DNA of 64,000 bases from Herbiconiux sp. SALV-R1 (GTDB lineage Bacteria > Actinomycetota > Actinomycetes > Actinomycetales > Microbacteriaceae), in assembly GCF_013113715.1 (NCBI RefSeq), contig NZ_CP053344.1, positions 2,728,001 to 2,792,000 on the forward strand, read 5' to 3'. Under the pieces are notes generated by a model, which was given only the letters and a program-made list of their open reading frames with translations, did not search any database and was not told the DNA's origin. This document shows positions 34,282 to 42,133 of the stretch, piece after piece. How positions within the stretch are numbered: the stretch's first letter is position 1; each line of letters starts with the position of its first letter. The position numbers and the translations under genes were made by a program.

Positions 34282-34422
34282 GTTGGTCGCCCAAAGTGCT
34301 CCCGAACCCCGAAATGGCAGCACTTTACGCGACTAACGCAGGAACACCACCCGCGCGCACCCCACACTTAGTCGCGCAAAACGCTCTCAAACCCCGAGAT
34401 GGGAGCACATTGCGCGACTAAC
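34282..34422. repeat. two tandem copies of a 56-base palindrome
   Basis: Copy one (34282-34337) and copy two (34367-34422) are each 56 bases and start 85 bases apart. Each has imperfectly inverted arms of about 21 bases built on GTTAGTCGCGCAA-type ends and AGTGCT/AGCAC inner words, with a shared loop ACCCCGAAATGG or ACCCCGAGATGG. They fill the gap between convergent ribH and the PfkB kinase gene. One copy would suffice as a terminator. The tandem copies and fixed length point to a repeat family. Confidence 0.85.
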
Positions 34423-34455
34423 TCGAGGTGAGAGCCCGCGCCGCGCGGGCGCAGC

Positions 34456-35268
34456 TCAGGGCTGCGCGCCGAGCCAGGTCACCGAGAGGGCGGCGGCGGC
34501 CGAGGCCGCCTCCATCGCGTCGGCGTCGGCGACGCCCGCGGCGAGCGCCGCCGCGAGGGTGCCGCAGTAGCTGTCGCCGGCGCCCGTGGTGTCGACGACG
34601 GCCGCCGCCTTCTGCGCGGGCACGACGTTCTGCCCCCAGCGCGAGCCTTCGCCGCCGAGCGTCACGAGCACCGAGCGCGGCACGAGGTCGTCGGCCCAGA
34701 GCAGCGCGTTCTCGTGCTTGTTCACCACGACCGGATCGGCGAGGTCGAGCACGTCGGCGGGCAGCGGTGCGTACGGCGCGAGGTTCACGACGCTGCGCGC
34801 CCCGCGCGCCGCCGCGATGCGCACCGCCTCCGCCACCACGGCGGTGTCGACCTCGAGCGAGCACAGCAGCACGTCGCCCGCGCCGAGCGAGCCGAGCGGG
34901 GCGAGGTCGCCCACCGTCACCCGCGCGTTGGCGCCGGGCGACACGATGATGGTGTTCTCGCCCGATCCGTCGACGGCGATGGCGGCGTGCCCGGTGGGCA
35001 CCCCCGAGGTGCGCGCCACGTGCATGGTGTCGATACCGAACGAGGCGAGCCGCTGCAGGTACGCGTCTCCATCGGCATCGTCGCCGACCCTGCCGACGAA
35101 CCCCACCTTCGCGCCGGCTCGCGCCGCCGCGATCGCCTGGTTGGCGCCCTTGCCGCCGAAGTGCTTCACGACGTCGCCGCCGATGAGCGTCTCGCCGGGT
35201 TGCGGGTGCCGCTCCACCTCGACCACGGAGTCGATGTTCAGCGAGCCCAGCACGACGACGGCGCCCAT
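34456..35268 (-). CDS. ribokinase / PfkB family carbohydrate kinase
   Basis: 270 residues. ATG 35268 has AAGGGG five bases upstream, so it is preferred to an in-frame GTG six bases earlier. PfkB motif one is GGKGANQAIAAARAGAKVGF and motif two is DTTGAGDSYCGTLAAALA with the catalytic Asp and anion hole. SLNIDSVVEVERHPQPGET at the start matches ribokinase. It is somewhat short (usually about 300 residues). It probably phosphorylates ribose, such as that released by nucleoside hydrolases. It is divergent from the MFS gene. Confidence 0.87.
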   Translation of the reverse strand: MGAVVVLGSLNIDSVVEVERHPQPGETLIGGDVVKHFGGKGANQAIAAARAGAKVGFVGRVGDDADGDAYLQRLASFGIDTMHVARTSGVPTGHAAIAVDGSGENTIIVSPGANARVTVGDLAPLGSLGAGDVLLCSLEVDTAVVAEAVRIAAARGARSVVNLAPYAPLPADVLDLADPVVVNKHENALLWADDLVPRSVLVTLGGEGSRWGQNVVPAQKAAAVVDTTGAGDSYCGTLAAALAAGVADADAMEAASAAAALSVTWLGAQP

Positions 35269-35429
35269 GTGCACCCCTTCCGGTGTCCGATGTCCTCCAG
35301 CATCCTACGGTGAGCGTAATATTGCTGTTCGCGAGTGACCCTCGCGATTCCGCCACTGCCGGCGCCCCTCCGCGCCGGACCGGCGCTGCGATTCTCTCGG
35401 CACCTCTTCTCTCCCCTCGAAAGCGACCA

Positions 35430-36839
35430 ATGTCCACATCCGTCATCGACGCGCCGTCCGGCAAGAGCGGCGCCGCCGCCACCAACACCCGAGGACGGGT
35501 CATCCTCGCGAGCCTCATCGGCACGTCGATCGAGTTCTACGACTTCTACGTCTACGCCACGGCAGCCGTGCTGGTGTTCCCGGCGCTGTTCTTCGCGAAC
35601 TCCGACCCCACGATCTCGCTGCTGTCGTCGTTCGCCGTGTTCGGCGTCGCGTTCATCGCGCGCCCGGTCGGCTCCATCCTGTTCGGCCACTTCGGCGACC
35701 GCATCGGCCGCAAGAAGACCCTCGTCGCCTCCCTGCTCACCATGGGCATCGCGACCGTGCTCATCGGCGCACTGCCCACCGGCCTCACCCCCGGCTGGGA
35801 GATCATCGCCCCCGCCCTGCTCGTGCTATTCCGCTTCTGCCAGGGCCTCGGCCTCGGCGGCGAGTGGTCGGGAGCCGCGCTCCTCGCCACCGAGAACGCA
35901 CCCGCGGGCAAGCGCGCGATCTACGGCACCTTCCCGCAGCTGGGCGCGCCCATCGGCTTCATCATCGCGAACGTCGTGTTCCTCGTGCTGAGCACGGCCC
36001 TCGACTCCGAGCACTTCCTCTCCTGGGGCTGGCGCGTGCCGTTCCTGGCCAGCGCCGTGCTCGTCATCATCGGCCTCTACGTGCGCTTCAAGCTGGTCGA
36101 GACTCCCGCGTTCACGAAGGTCGTGGAGAAGGGCGAGGTGGCGAAGCTCCCCCTGGCCCGGGTGTTCAAGACCAGCTGGCGCCCGCTCATCCTGGGCACC
36201 TTCATCATGCTGGCGACCTACGTGCTGTTCTACCTGATGACCACCTTCACCCTCACCTTCGGCACCACCGCGTCGTCGGTCGAGCAGGCGCAGGCGGCCG
36301 CGGAGGCCGCGGGCAAGGCCTTCGACCCCTCCACCTTCGTGCCGGGACTCGGCTACAGCCGCAACGACTTCCTCATCATGCTGGTCATCGGCTGCGTGTT
36401 CTTCGGCATCTTCACGCTCGTGTCGGGCCCGCTCGCCGAACGCTTCGGCCGCCGCAACGCCCTGTTCTGGACCACCGTCGGCATCGCCGCGTTCGGCCTG
36501 TTCTTCGTGCCCCTGTTCGCGGGCGGCACCATCGGCGTGATGGCCCTCCTCATCATCGGCTTCACCCTAATGGGTCTCACCTTCGGCCCGATGGGCTCGA
36601 CCCTGCCCGAGCTGTTCCCCTCGAACGTGCGCTACACCGGGTCGGCGATCAGCTACAACGTCGCGTCGATCCTCGGCGCAGCGGTCGCGCCCTTCATCGC
36701 GGTGGCCCTGTGGCAGGCGGCGAACGGCAGCCCGGCGCTGGTCGGCAACTACCTGTCGCTGATGGCGCTCATCACGCTCGCCGCGCTGTACCTCAGCAAG
36801 GAGACGCGCGACCTGGCGTTCGACGACAACGTCAGCTGA
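35430..36839 (+). CDS. MFS transporter, metabolite:H+ symporter (MHS) type
   Basis: 469 residues with twelve predicted membrane helices. ASLIGTSIEFYDFYVYATA in helix one and FGHFGDRIGRKKTLVASL in the loop after helix two are the MHS signature; GLGLGGEWSGAALLATENAP follows. The second half has GPLAERFGRRNALFWTT and PELFPSNVRYTGSAISYN. Relatives move shikimate, proline/betaine, citrate or ketoglutarate with protons. The substrate is unknown. ATG 35430 is chosen over earlier in-frame starts that would encode a non-membrane Arg-rich leader and begin only nine bases from the start codon of the divergent kinase. Confidence 0.9.
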   Translation: MSTSVIDAPSGKSGAAATNTRGRVILASLIGTSIEFYDFYVYATAAVLVFPALFFANSDPTISLLSSFAVFGVAFIARPVGSILFGHFGDRIGRKKTLVASLLTMGIATVLIGALPTGLTPGWEIIAPALLVLFRFCQGLGLGGEWSGAALLATENAPAGKRAIYGTFPQLGAPIGFIIANVVFLVLSTALDSEHFLSWGWRVPFLASAVLVIIGLYVRFKLVETPAFTKVVEKGEVAKLPLARVFKTSWRPLILGTFIMLATYVLFYLMTTFTLTFGTTASSVEQAQAAAEAAGKAFDPSTFVPGLGYSRNDFLIMLVIGCVFFGIFTLVSGPLAERFGRRNALFWTTVGIAAFGLFFVPLFAGGTIGVMALLIIGFTLMGLTFGPMGSTLPELFPSNVRYTGSAISYNVASILGAAVAPFIAVALWQAANGSPALVGNYLSLMALITLAALYLSKETRDLAFDDNVS

Positions 36840-36885
36840 CGCTTCCCACGTCTCCGGCGGTCGGGCATCGCGTCCCCGACGCACC

Positions 36886-36940
36886 GCGGGCCCGTGTCAA
36901 CTCAGGTTGACGCGGGCCCGCTTCGTCAACTACGGTTGAC
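36886..36940. promoter_or_regulatory. terminator hairpin and two 16-base palindromic boxes
   Basis: A hairpin with GCGGGCCCG arms (36886-36921) lies 47 bases after the MFS stop and can end that transcript. Its tip is the palindrome GTCAACTCAGGTTGAC (36896-36911). A second box, GTCAACTACGGTTGAC (36925-36940), starts 29 bases later and ends three bases before the start of the small HTH gene. Two near-identical boxes in that place suggest an operator, perhaps for the HTH protein itself. Nothing longer than the second box is left for a ribosome site, so the message may be leaderless. Confidence 0.6.
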
Positions 36941-36943
36941 ACC

Positions 36944-37159
36944 ATGGATGTCACGGATGTGCGAACCCTCGCCGACGACGCCGGCAGCGACGACCCCATC
37001 GTGTCCCTCCGCGCCGTGGCCGGCCTCCGGCGCGAGCTCGACCGTGTCGAGGCCGTCGCCGTGCGCCGCGCCCGCAACGCCAATGCCTCCTGGCAGCTCA
37101 TCGCCCTGGCCCTCGGGGTGAGCCGCCAGGCCGTGCACAAGAAGTACGGGCGGGGCTAG
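36944..37159 (+). CDS. small helix-turn-helix protein
   Basis: 71 residues. An acidic N-terminal half with a helix (PIVSLRAVAGLRRELDRVEA) is followed by a basic helix and a helix-turn-helix ending, NASWQLIALALGVSRQAVHKKYG. The family with SWQ-x-IA-x-ALGVSRQAVHKK is frequent in actinobacteria as a short DNA-binding protein. No ligand domain is present. The two palindromic boxes just upstream suggest self-regulation. The next gene is an ABC exporter 92 bases downstream, which it might also control. Confidence 0.75.
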   Translation: MDVTDVRTLADDAGSDDPIVSLRAVAGLRRELDRVEAVAVRRARNANASWQLIALALGVSRQAVHKKYGRG

Positions 37160-37251
37160 CCGACCTCTCGACAGCAAACGGATGCGCGTGCCGGCTCCGC
37201 GCATCCGTTCACCTCCCGCGAGACCGGCACCGCCGACACAGAAGGAACAGC

Positions 37252-39165
37252 ATGTCCGACACCACCCGCGCCCCCCGCTCCCGCGGCGGATTCGGCCGCG
37301 GCCGCACACCCGACGACGGGCCCCGCGCCACGTTCAAGCAGCTGCTGCCGTTCTTGTTCGAGCACAAGAAGGTGCTCGCGCTGGTGATCGCGCTCAGCAT
37401 CGTGGGCGCCGCGGCGAGCCTCGCCCAGCCGCTCCTGGTGAGCCAGGTCATCACGGTGGTGCAGGAGGGTCGCGCGCTCGACATGCTGGTGTGGGCGCTC
37501 GTCATCCTCGTCGTCGTCTCGGGCCTCATCTCGGGCTTCCAGCACTACCTGCTGCAGCGCACGGGCACGAGCGTGGTGCTCTCCGCCCGCCGCCAGCTCG
37601 TGCACCGCATGCTGCGGCTGCCCATCTCCCAGTTCGACACCCGGCGCACGGGCGACCTGGTGTCGCGAGTCGGCTCCGACACGACGTTGCTCTACGCGGT
37701 CATCACGCAGGGCCTCGTCGACGCGGTGGGCGGATCGCTCGTGTTCGTGGGCGCGCTCATCGCGATGCTCATCATCGACCCTGTGCTGCTCGGGCTCACC
37801 GTGCTCGTCATCGCCGTCTCGGTGGTGACCGTCGTCAGCATCTCGGGCCGCGTGCGCACCGCGAGCCGCAAGCAGCAGGAGAAGGTCGGCGACCTCGCCG
37901 CCGCGGTGGAGCGCTCGATCAGCGCTATCCGCACCGTGCGCGCCTCCAACGCGACCGAGCGCGAGATCGCCGCCGTCGACGCGGATGCTCAGGGCGCCTG
38001 GCAGATGGGCGTCAAGGTCGCGAAGATCTCGGCCCTCGTGGTGCCGATCGCGGGAATCGCGCTGCAGGTGTCGTTCCTCGTGGTGCTCGGGGTAGGCGGC
38101 TTCCGGGTGGCGTCGGGCGCGATCACGATCGCGAGCCTGGTGTCGTTCATCCTGTTCCTGTTCATGATGATCATGCCGCTCGGCCAGGCCTTCGGCGCCA
38201 TCAACTCGGTGAACCAGGCGCTGGGGGCGCTGGGGCGCATCCAGGAGATCGTGTCGCTGCCCGTCGAGGTGCAGAACGACCGCGAGCTCGCGCCGCTGGC
38301 CACCCCCGACGAGATCGCGGCGGCAAGGGCGACGGATGCTCCCGCCATCGAGTTCGTCGACGTGCGGTTCCGGTACGCCGAGGGGCGCGTGGCGACGGCG
38401 GTGCCGGAGACGGGCGCAGGTGAGGCCGGCGCAGCAGCCGGCGCAGCGGCCGGCGCCGCCCCGGCTCTCGACCCCGACCCCGAGGCCGGCGTGCTGCACG
38501 GCGTCTCGTTCGCGGCCGGCCGCGGCGAGCGCACCGCGATCGTAGGCCCCTCAGGCGCCGGCAAGAGCACCATCCTCGCCCTCATCGAGCGCTTCTACGA
38601 CGCCGACTCCGGATCGGTGCTGTTCGGTGGCGTCGACGTGAAGCGCCTCGACCGCGAGGCCCTCCGCGCGCAGATCGGCTACGTGGAGCAGGATGCGCCG
38701 GTGCTGGCGGGCAGCATCCGTCAGAATCTGCTGCTCGGCTCGCCCGAGGCGAGCGATGCCGACTGCATCCGCGTGCTGCACGAGGTGAACCTCGGCGAGG
38801 TGCTCGGGCGCTCGCCCGAGGGTCTCGATGCGGCGGTGGGCGAAGACGGCGTGATGCTCTCGGGTGGCGAGCGTCAGCGGCTCGCGATCGCCCGCGCGCT
38901 GCTCGCCGCTCCCCCGGTGCTGCTGCTCGACGAGTCGACCTCCTCGCTCGACGGACTCAACGAGCAGATGCTCCGCGAGGCCATCGACGCCGTGGCCGAG
39001 AACCGCTCGCTCATCGTCATCGCCCACCGCCTGTCGACCGTGGTGGACTCCGACCGCATCGTGGTCGTCGACCACGGTCGCGTCGTGGGCACGGGCACCC
39101 ACTCCGAGCTCGTCGCCTCGACCCCCCTGTACCGCGACCTCGCGAAGCACCAGCTCCTCGTGTAG
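37252..39165 (+). CDS. ABC exporter, fused permease and ATPase
   Basis: 637 residues. The N-terminal half has six membrane helices of the ABC type IV exporter fold (LALVIALSIVGAAASLAQPL, MLRLPISQFDTRRTGDLVSR, YAVITQGLVDAVGGSLVFVG). The ATPase half has Walker A GPSGAGKST near residue 432, Q-loop YVEQDAPVLAGSIRQNL, signature MLSGGERQRLAIARALL, Walker B VLLLDESTSSLD and the H-loop IVIAHRLSTV. A 30-residue Ala/Gly stretch (around 383-413) is inserted just before Walker A. It works as a homodimer or heterodimer, and the exported compound (drug or lipid) is unknown. Confidence 0.92.
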   Translation: MSDTTRAPRSRGGFGRGRTPDDGPRATFKQLLPFLFEHKKVLALVIALSIVGAAASLAQPLLVSQVITVVQEGRALDMLVWALVILVVVSGLISGFQHYLLQRTGTSVVLSARRQLVHRMLRLPISQFDTRRTGDLVSRVGSDTTLLYAVITQGLVDAVGGSLVFVGALIAMLIIDPVLLGLTVLVIAVSVVTVVSISGRVRTASRKQQEKVGDLAAAVERSISAIRTVRASNATEREIAAVDADAQGAWQMGVKVAKISALVVPIAGIALQVSFLVVLGVGGFRVASGAITIASLVSFILFLFMMIMPLGQAFGAINSVNQALGALGRIQEIVSLPVEVQNDRELAPLATPDEIAAARATDAPAIEFVDVRFRYAEGRVATAVPETGAGEAGAAAGAAAGAAPALDPDPEAGVLHGVSFAAGRGERTAIVGPSGAGKSTILALIERFYDADSGSVLFGGVDVKRLDREALRAQIGYVEQDAPVLAGSIRQNLLLGSPEASDADCIRVLHEVNLGEVLGRSPEGLDAAVGEDGVMLSGGERQRLAIARALLAAPPVLLLDESTSSLDGLNEQMLREAIDAVAENRSLIVIAHRLSTVVDSDRIVVVDHGRVVGTGTHSELVASTPLYRDLAKHQLLV

Positions 39166-39172
39166 CCCGCGT

Positions 39173-39229
39173 CGAGAGAGCCCGAAGTGCTCCCTCAGGC
39201 GTCTTGAGGGGGCACTTCGCGCTTTCTCG
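39173..39229. terminator. 57-base inverted repeat between convergent genes
   Basis: Arms of 26 bases with four mismatches (CGAGAGAGC, CGAAGTGC and CCCTCA words) face each other around a loop of about five bases. It begins eight bases after the ABC exporter stop and ends 27 bases before the convergent permease stop. It is suited to bidirectional termination. Its AAGTGCTCCC word also occurs in the palindromes at 34282, so the two may be related. Confidence 0.75.
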
Positions 39230-39255
39230 GGGCGGTCCGAGCGGGCGGCGCCCGC

Positions 39256-40044
39256 TCAGCCCTTCGGGGTGGTGCGGCGGAGGATGAGGTACCCGAGCAC
39301 ACCGCTCAGCGCGGTGGGCACGAGGCTCCACAGCATCACGCCGACGGGCCCGTGGTCGACGAACCACTGGCCGAAGGCGGGCCATCCGTTCGTCAGCGTG
39401 ATGAGGGCGGCGATGCCGACCAGCACCAGCACGAGCGCCGCGAAGAACACGAGCATGCCGTTCACCCGCCACCGCTGGTAGATGGTCGCCACCACCGCGC
39501 CGACGAAGAAGAAGAACAGGAACCCGGTGAAGAACAGGAAGAACCGGGTGTACCAGGCCGCGTCGGCCCCGCCGAAGTAGATCGCCGTGAACATCTGGCC
39601 GTGGAAGCCCCACCCGTTCGTCGCCGTCTCGAGGCCGGCGAGCACGGTCATGCCCGCGGCGTAGAGCGCCGAGAGCAGCACGAAGGCGAGGGAGGTGCCG
39701 AGCCAGAAGTCGCGCCGCGTGGTGCTGTAGCCGAGTGCGAACGGGAAGGTGAGCGCGACGGCCTGCACCCCCATCACCGTCATGTAGACGAAGATGTAGA
39801 ACGAGGCCCCGCTGTACTGCAGCCCGTCGGAGACGTCTTGGCCGGAGCCTGGGCCGGCCGCCTGGCTGATGATCCACCAGATCAAGAAGTTCACCAGGAA
39901 GATGAACCCGAGGATCAGCCACGGCAGCACGAAGACGGTGAACCGGTTGATGAGGTGCAGCCGCAGCACCGGCACGATGCGGCTCGACGTGCGTGCCGCC
40001 GCCGGCAGCGCGGGCGTGGTCCGTGGATCGGTGACGGCGGTCAT
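39256..40044 (-). CDS. ABC transporter membrane subunit, six-helix
   Basis: 262 residues with six membrane helices (VLPWLILGFIFLVNFLIWWI first, then MTVMGVQAVALTFPFALGY, LGTSLAFVLLSALYAAGM, FFLFFTGFLFFFFVGAVV and others). A polar N-terminal tail precedes them, and HLINRFTVFVLPW is a conserved-looking entry. No enzyme motif is seen. It overlaps the ATPase gene by four bases (ATGA), so it is the permease of a simple two-component exporter. The last gene of the GntR-led operon. Confidence 0.8.
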   Translation of the reverse strand: MTAVTDPRTTPALPAAARTSSRIVPVLRLHLINRFTVFVLPWLILGFIFLVNFLIWWIISQAAGPGSGQDVSDGLQYSGASFYIFVYMTVMGVQAVALTFPFALGYSTTRRDFWLGTSLAFVLLSALYAAGMTVLAGLETATNGWGFHGQMFTAIYFGGADAAWYTRFFLFFTGFLFFFFVGAVVATIYQRWRVNGMLVFFAALVLVLVGIAALITLTNGWPAFGQWFVDHGPVGVMLWSLVPTALSGVLGYLILRRTTPKG

Positions 40045-40946
40045 GCGCTCACCTCGTGGTCTTTCTGCTCGAAGTCGTTCAGGGAGGCGCTCGTCTTCTG
40101 CACGACGAGCTGTTGCAGCGACACCGCCGTGAGCTCGAGCCCGGCCGCGGCTGCCTCGGCCCGCTCGCCGGCGTCGAGCCGCCCGATGGTGACGGAGGCT
40201 AGACCGCCCAGGTGGTCGCGGTGCAGCACCTCGCGGCCCTCCACGAAGGCGTCGACGGCGCTGCGGGTGCCGACCACGGTGGTGGCCGATCCGCGCAGGC
40301 TCTCCGCGTCCTGGTCGAGCAGGATGCGCCCGTCGTCGATGAGCAGCACGTGCTCGAGGAGGTTGGAGACCTCGTCGATGAGGTGGGTGGAGAGGATGAC
40401 GGTGCGCGGATGCTCGGCGTAGTCGTCGAGGAGGCGGTCGTAGAAGGTCTGCCTGGCCACCGCATCCAGCCCCAGGTAGGGCTCGTCGAAGAAGGTCAGC
40501 GGCGCCCGCGAGGCGAGACCGACGATGACGCCGATGGAGGAGAGCTGCCCGCGCGAGAGCTTCTTGACGGGGCGCTTGAGGGGCACCCGGAAGTCGTCGA
40601 TGAGGGTCGCCGCGAAGTCGGCGTCCCAGTTCGGGAAGAACCAGGGGGCACTCGCGAAGACGTGCTTCGGGAGGAAGTCGTCGGGGTACTTCTGGCTCTC
40701 CTTGATGAAGCTGGTGCGCTGCAGCACCCGGGAGTTCTCGACGGGCGACTCGCCGAACACGCGCACCTCGCCGCTCGTGGCGAACTCCTGGCCGGTGAGC
40801 AGCTGCATGAGCGTGGTCTTGCCGGCGCCGTTGCGGCCGAGCAGGCCGCAGATGGTGTTCTCCTCGACGGAGAACGTGACGTCGTCGACGGCGGTGACGT
40901 TGCGGTAGTGCTTGGTGAGGCCCTTGACCTCGATGACGGCGCTCAT
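40041..40946 (-). CDS. ABC transporter ATP-binding protein (YtrB-like)
   Basis: 301 residues. Walker A is GRNGAGKTT near residue 36, the Q-loop region is FIKESQKYPDD, the signature is an altered KKLSRGQLSSIGVIVGLAS and Walker B is LTFFDEPYLGLD with an H-loop VILSTHL. The C-terminal 80 residues are a regulatory domain common in bacitracin- and YtrB-type ATPases. It drives the 39256 membrane subunit. Overlaps of four bases on both sides show that the three genes are one coupled operon. Confidence 0.9.
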   Translation of the reverse strand: MSAVIEVKGLTKHYRNVTAVDDVTFSVEENTICGLLGRNGAGKTTLMQLLTGQEFATSGEVRVFGESPVENSRVLQRTSFIKESQKYPDDFLPKHVFASAPWFFPNWDADFAATLIDDFRVPLKRPVKKLSRGQLSSIGVIVGLASRAPLTFFDEPYLGLDAVARQTFYDRLLDDYAEHPRTVILSTHLIDEVSNLLEHVLLIDDGRILLDQDAESLRGSATTVVGTRSAVDAFVEGREVLHRDHLGGLASVTIGRLDAGERAEAAAAGLELTAVSLQQLVVQKTSASLNDFEQKDHEVSA

Positions 40947-41320
40947 CGTGAGCCTCCTCTGATCATCGCAGCGAGCTCCTCACGCGAGATGCCGAGCTTG
41001 TCGGCCTCGGTGACGAGCGGCTGCACGTACTCGGTCTCGAACTGGTCGCGGCGCTTGGCCACGAGGCGGTCACGTGCCCCTTCGGCGACGAACATGCCGA
41101 TTCCCCTCTTCTTGTAGAGGATCCCCTCGTCGACGAGCAGGTTCACGCCCTTCCCGGCGGTCGCCGGGTTGATGCGGTGGAACGCCGCGAACTCGTTCGT
41201 GGAGGGAACCTGGGTCTCTTCGGGGAGCGCGCCCCCGATGATGTCGTTCTCGATCTGCTCCGCGATCTGAACGAAGATCGGTCGTGACTCATCCACGACG
41301 GCGACCCTTGGTTGGTTCAT
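40943..41320 (-). CDS. GntR family regulator, YtrA subfamily
   Basis: 125 residues, the short YtrA type without a large effector domain. The N-terminal winged helix is seen in PIFVQIAEQIENDIIGGAL, PSTNEFAAFHRINPATAGKGVNLLVDEGILYKKRGIGMFV (given here as the family's continuous block, about residues 40-80). The C-terminal 40 residues form a dimerisation helix pair. In B. subtilis and actinobacteria YtrA represses its own ABC operon and responds to cell-envelope antibiotics. The palindrome at 41310, over its start codon, is the likely operator. Confidence 0.92.
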   Translation of the reverse strand: MNQPRVAVVDESRPIFVQIAEQIENDIIGGALPEETQVPSTNEFAAFHRINPATAGKGVNLLVDEGILYKKRGIGMFVAEGARDRLVAKRRDQFETEYVQPLVTEADKLGISREELAAMIRGGSR

Positions 41321-41341
41321 TACTCATGTAACTAACCAACC
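41310..41341. promoter_or_regulatory. 32-base palindromic operator over the GntR start codon
   Basis: GGTTGGTT (41310-41317) and AACCAACC (41334-41341) enclose TTAC and GTAA with TCAT at the centre, so the whole is symmetric apart from the two-base spacers. It overlaps the ATG at 41318-41320 of the GntR gene on the minus strand. No ribosome site lies before that ATG, which fits a leaderless message. YtrA-type regulators bind palindromes of this form, so autoregulation is likely. Confidence 0.7.
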
Positions 41342-41409
41342 AGGTGGGCGCGCAGAAGTCAACCCCCGGGTGCGAGGCCGGGGGTTGAGGGAGGGAACGG
41401 GAGGGATGC

Positions 41410-41457
41410 GGTGGTCAGCGCATCCGGTGGTCAGCGCATCCGGTCATCAGCGCATCC
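41410..41457. repeat. three tandem 16-base repeats
   Basis: GGTGGTCAGCGCATCC occurs at 41410 and 41426 exactly, and with two changes at 41442. It lies just before the pncA stop codon in a gene-free gap. The unit ends in GCATCC, a word that is frequent throughout the window. It is probably replication slippage. No function is seen. Confidence 0.85.
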
Positions 41458-41463
41458 GGAACC

Positions 41464-42057
41464 TCAGCGCTCGACGAGGTCGGAGGTGACGAGGTCGGCA
41501 CCCGCGTGCGCGAGCTCGGCGATGGCCGCCCGCGACGTCTCCGGTGTCACGCCGGCGATGAGGTCGGTGATGATGCGCACGTGACGGCCGTGCTCGATGG
41601 CGTCGAGAGCGGAGGCGCGCACACAGTGATCGGTGGCGAGACCGGCGATGTCGACCTCGGTCACCCCGTTCGCGTCGAGCAGCTCATGCACGGTGCCGCC
41701 CTCCTCGGTGGTGCCCTCGTAGATGGAGTAGGCCGGCTCGCCCTGGCCCTTGCGCACGTGGTGGTCGATGGCGTTGGTGGTGAGCTCGTCGTGGTACTCG
41801 GCACCGTAGGTGCCCGCGACGCAGTGCACCGGCCAGCTGCTCTCGAAGTCGGGCTCGCCGTCGAGGGCGAAGTGGCCGCCGTTGTCCGACTCGGGGTCGT
41901 GCCAGTCGCGGGAGGCGATGACGAAGTCGTACGCCTCGCGGTGCTCGGCGAGGAGCTTCGAGATGCCGTTGGCGACCGCGGTGCCGCCCTCCACCCCGAG
42001 CGCACCGCCCTCGATGAAGTCGTTCTGAACGTCGATGATGAACAGCGCTCGTGCCAT
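41464..42057 (-). CDS. pncA: nicotinamidase
   Basis: 197 residues of the isochorismatase-like fold. The catalytic Asp is in LFIIDVQNDFIEGGALGV (residue 9), metal ligands are in ASRDWHDPESD, and the Lys and the Cys lie in the ATDHCVRASALDA region, where the Cys is the nucleophile. GGHFALDGEPDFESSWPVHC is typical of nicotinamidases. It hydrolyses nicotinamide to nicotinate for NAD salvage. It is a single gene whose upstream neighbour on the same strand, dacB, ends 76 bases away. Confidence 0.93.
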   Translation of the reverse strand: MARALFIIDVQNDFIEGGALGVEGGTAVANGISKLLAEHREAYDFVIASRDWHDPESDNGGHFALDGEPDFESSWPVHCVAGTYGAEYHDELTTNAIDHHVRKGQGEPAYSIYEGTTEEGGTVHELLDANGVTEVDIAGLATDHCVRASALDAIEHGRHVRIITDLIAGVTPETSRAAIAELAHAGADLVTSDLVER

Positions 42058-42133
42058 GGCACCAGTCTAGGGACGCGGGGTGGGGTCGCCCAAGGCGTGG
42101 GCGGCCCGGGTGCGGTCGACCCGAGTGCGGTCG

